Part shown: positions 4,069 through 5,708 of the stretch, piece after piece | How positions within the stretch are numbered: position 1 is the first letter of the stretch | Layout: every line of letters starts with the position of its first letter | Source: Desulfobacterales bacterium | GTDB taxonomy: Bacteria; Desulfobacterota; Desulfobacteria; Desulfobacterales; JAFDCJ01 | Direction of reading: 5' to 3' | Assembly: GCA_020345785.1 (NCBI GenBank) | Contig: CP070771.1 | Location: forward strand, 4,215,763-4,221,470 | DNA: 5,708 nucleotides | The notes under the pieces: generated by a model | The model's database searches: none | What the model saw: the letters and a program-made list of their open reading frames with translations, nothing else | Told to the model about the DNA's origin: nothing | Program-made: the position numbers and the translations under genes

Positions 4069-5708
4069 GATATTGGATATAGCTACGATGAGGGTACAAA
4101 CGCCATCGGCCGCCGCACCGGAATGACAGATCCCTCGGGAACTACCAGCTTCGGTTATGACGAACGCGGACGGCTGGTAGAAAAGAAAAGCTTTATCAGC
4201 GGGGATGAATATGTGCTGGGACGTGGATATTCGCCTGGCAGTCGCCTGAACACCATCACCTATCCCTCAGGCCATGTGATTGATTTGACCAGCCGCCATG
4301 CGGATACCAAAAAGATAAAAGATATCTCCGTTGACTTTACCCACTACAGTTTGACGCTGATCAGCAATCTGGGCTACAATCCATTTGGCGGGGCCAGGGA
4401 AATGGATACCGGCTCCGGTGCCAGCATCTACAACGAGCAAAGTGAGTGCGCCTGTCTGGAAAAGTCCAATCCGGGCGCATCCATGGAGCAGACCTATACT
4501 TACGATAACAACCGAAACCTGACAGGCATACGCGGAACCAGGGTGTCCTGGTATGATCAGGATTTTGTCTATGATAATCTAGATCGGCTGAAGGGAGCCG
4601 TCGGTAAATATGGAAAGATTCGCTACACCTATGACAGGGTCGGCAACCGCTTAACCCGAAAGATTGGCGGCCTGGCTGAGACTTACGGCTACTATCCAGG
4701 CACCAATCGACTGGAGAGTATTATCGGATCAGAAACCGTCAATTATGCTTACGATAAAAATGGAAATCCCACCGCAATTGGAAATAGAGCCTACGAATAC
4801 AACCACAACAACCGGCTGGTGAGGGTGAAACAAGGCGGCAGCACCATTGCAGATTATACCTATAACGGCCTGGGCCAGCGGGTGATCAAAAAAACCGGTG
4901 ACAAACAAACGGTTTTTCTCTATGATTTTGACGGCAACATCATTGCCGAAAGCCGGCCCGACGGCACCTTTATTGCCGAGTATATTTACATGGGAAGCAC
5001 GCGGCTGGCCAAAGTGGATTTCAAAGCCAATGATACCCCGGTGTATTATTATGCCAATAATTACCTGGGTACTCCGGTGTTGATGACCGATGAACGCGGA
5101 GCGGTGGTGTGGGAGGCTGAGTACATGCCTTTTGGTGAAGCTAACATAAATCCGAATTCCAAGTTGGTGAATAACTTCAGGTTTGCGGGGCAATACTATG
5201 ATGCTGAGACCGGGTTGCACTATAACTACCATCGATACTACGACCCCAAGAGTGGAAGATATTTGACGCCGGATCCCATTTGGATATTTAGAGGAGCAAA
5301 TTTATATCTTTTTGCTAGCGCTAATCCCATCCGATTCACAGATCCTTATGGGTTGCTCTCATTAGGAGATATCATAGGGAATAAGCCAGGTGATATTTTT
5401 ACAATCGGAATAAGCGGTGGCTATTGGATCGGGATTGGATTTAGTTTTGATAGAATTGTAATGCCAAGTGGAGAAGTTGATTGGTTTTTAACTGCTGGAG
5501 GAGGTCTTTCTACTCCAGGAGTATCATTGATTGTTTACCGGGGGAGGGTTCGGAATGAGAATGATGCTTTAGATTTTTGTGAAGAAGATGTTAAAGGCCT
5601 TTCTATATCTGGAGATATCTCATTATTTATTGTTGGAGTTGAGTGGATAGCAGCAAACATCCTCAGTGACAATAACAACGATGAACTTATAGGATTGAAA
5701 GGTGGTTT
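4069..5708 (+). CDS. RHS/YD-repeat protein, C-terminal part with core and variable tip (partial)
   Basis: This frame continues the upstream RHS gene without a shift and stays open for 546 codons to the window edge. Counting codons from 1699, YD repeats go on (YSYD 794, later YTYD, FVYD and YAYD forms). They are followed by the RHS-associated core: YYYANNYLGTP (from about 1116), WEAEYMPFGE, FRFAGQYYDAETGLHYNYHRYYDP, GRYLTPDP and ANPIRFTDPYGL (ending 1219). The core closes the shell and in known RHS toxins carries the self-cleavage aspartates. Here the first DPxG box reads DPIW instead of DPIG, while the second, DPYG, is normal. A low-GC tip follows. Without readthrough there is no signal peptide and no good ribosome-binding site; the first in-frame ATG is at 4123. 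Best read as the second half of one broken or recoded gene. No stop codon is visible. Confidence 0.85.
5356..5708 (+). other. Unrecognised polymorphic C-terminal tip (partial)
   Basis: After DPYGL at least 117 residues follow before the window ends. They are rich in glycine and alternating small or hydrophobic residues (TIGISGGYWIGIGFSFD, FLTAGGGLSTPGVSL), then NENDALDFCEEDVKGLSISGDISLF and an acidic NNNDEL stretch. I see no nuclease, deaminase or ADP-ribosyltransferase motif. The pattern suggests beta strands, and ISG-containing strands recur about 60 residues apart. GC over 5281-5700 is about 38% by hand count, well below the YD body, which fits recent exchange of the tip. Function unknown. 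Confidence 0.6.

Noticed and set aside
4729..5232. 167-codon minus-strand frame
   Set aside because: It is the antisense shadow of the RHS core, whose plus-strand motifs are unmistakable.

Overview
The window looks like an accessory region of a mesophilic, mid-GC Gram-negative chromosome. My best guess is a Desulfobacterota (deltaproteobacterial) genome, judged from the style of the RHS core and from intergenic heptamer and palindrome repeats that I associate with that group. This assignment rests on recall and was not searched.

Layout, left to right. (1) 1-252 (+) is the 3' part of a RelE/ParE-type toxin gene whose start, and probably whose antitoxin, lie upstream of the window. A good intrinsic terminator follows at 288-328. 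(2) 433-615 (-) is a 60-codon ribbon-helix-helix (CopG-like) antitoxin or regulator that converges on the toxin. It has no visible partner and a weak TTG start, so it may be an orphan or a relic. (3) 616-1698 holds no convincing gene. It is packed with small repeats: two heptamer-periodic tracts, an 8-bp hairpin, a 15-nt direct repeat, a pair of imperfect inverted arms about 160 nt apart, a 58-nt near-perfect hairpin, and three tandem 19-nt hairpin units. A possible sigma70 promoter and a doubtful small minus-strand ORF also lie here. (4) 1699-5708 (+) is one long RHS/YD-repeat reading frame with a possible signal peptide, an N-terminal RHS-type domain, many YD repeats, the RHS core and the start of a variable C-terminal tip. 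The tip runs off the window end.

The RHS frame is interrupted once, by an amber codon at 4066-4068. The same frame stays open for 546 codons afterwards with correct YD periodicity, so this is one gene split by a single codon. As it stands, the upstream piece lacks the core and tip, and the downstream piece lacks a signal peptide and a clear start. At about 5280, just inside the core, GC content falls to about 38% from 45-50% in the adjacent core and 55-65% in sampled lines of the body. The protein there becomes glycine-rich and unfamiliar. This is the usual signature of a swapped polymorphic-toxin tip. Its cognate immunity gene would be expected just beyond the window.

Taken together, the region combines toxin-antitoxin remnants, repeat-rich DNA and a polymorphic-toxin-type gene. 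The items most worth checking are the amber codon, the unrecognised tip, the altered first DPxG motif of the core, and the tandem hairpins that keep pairing through G-U changes in the RHS-sense strand.
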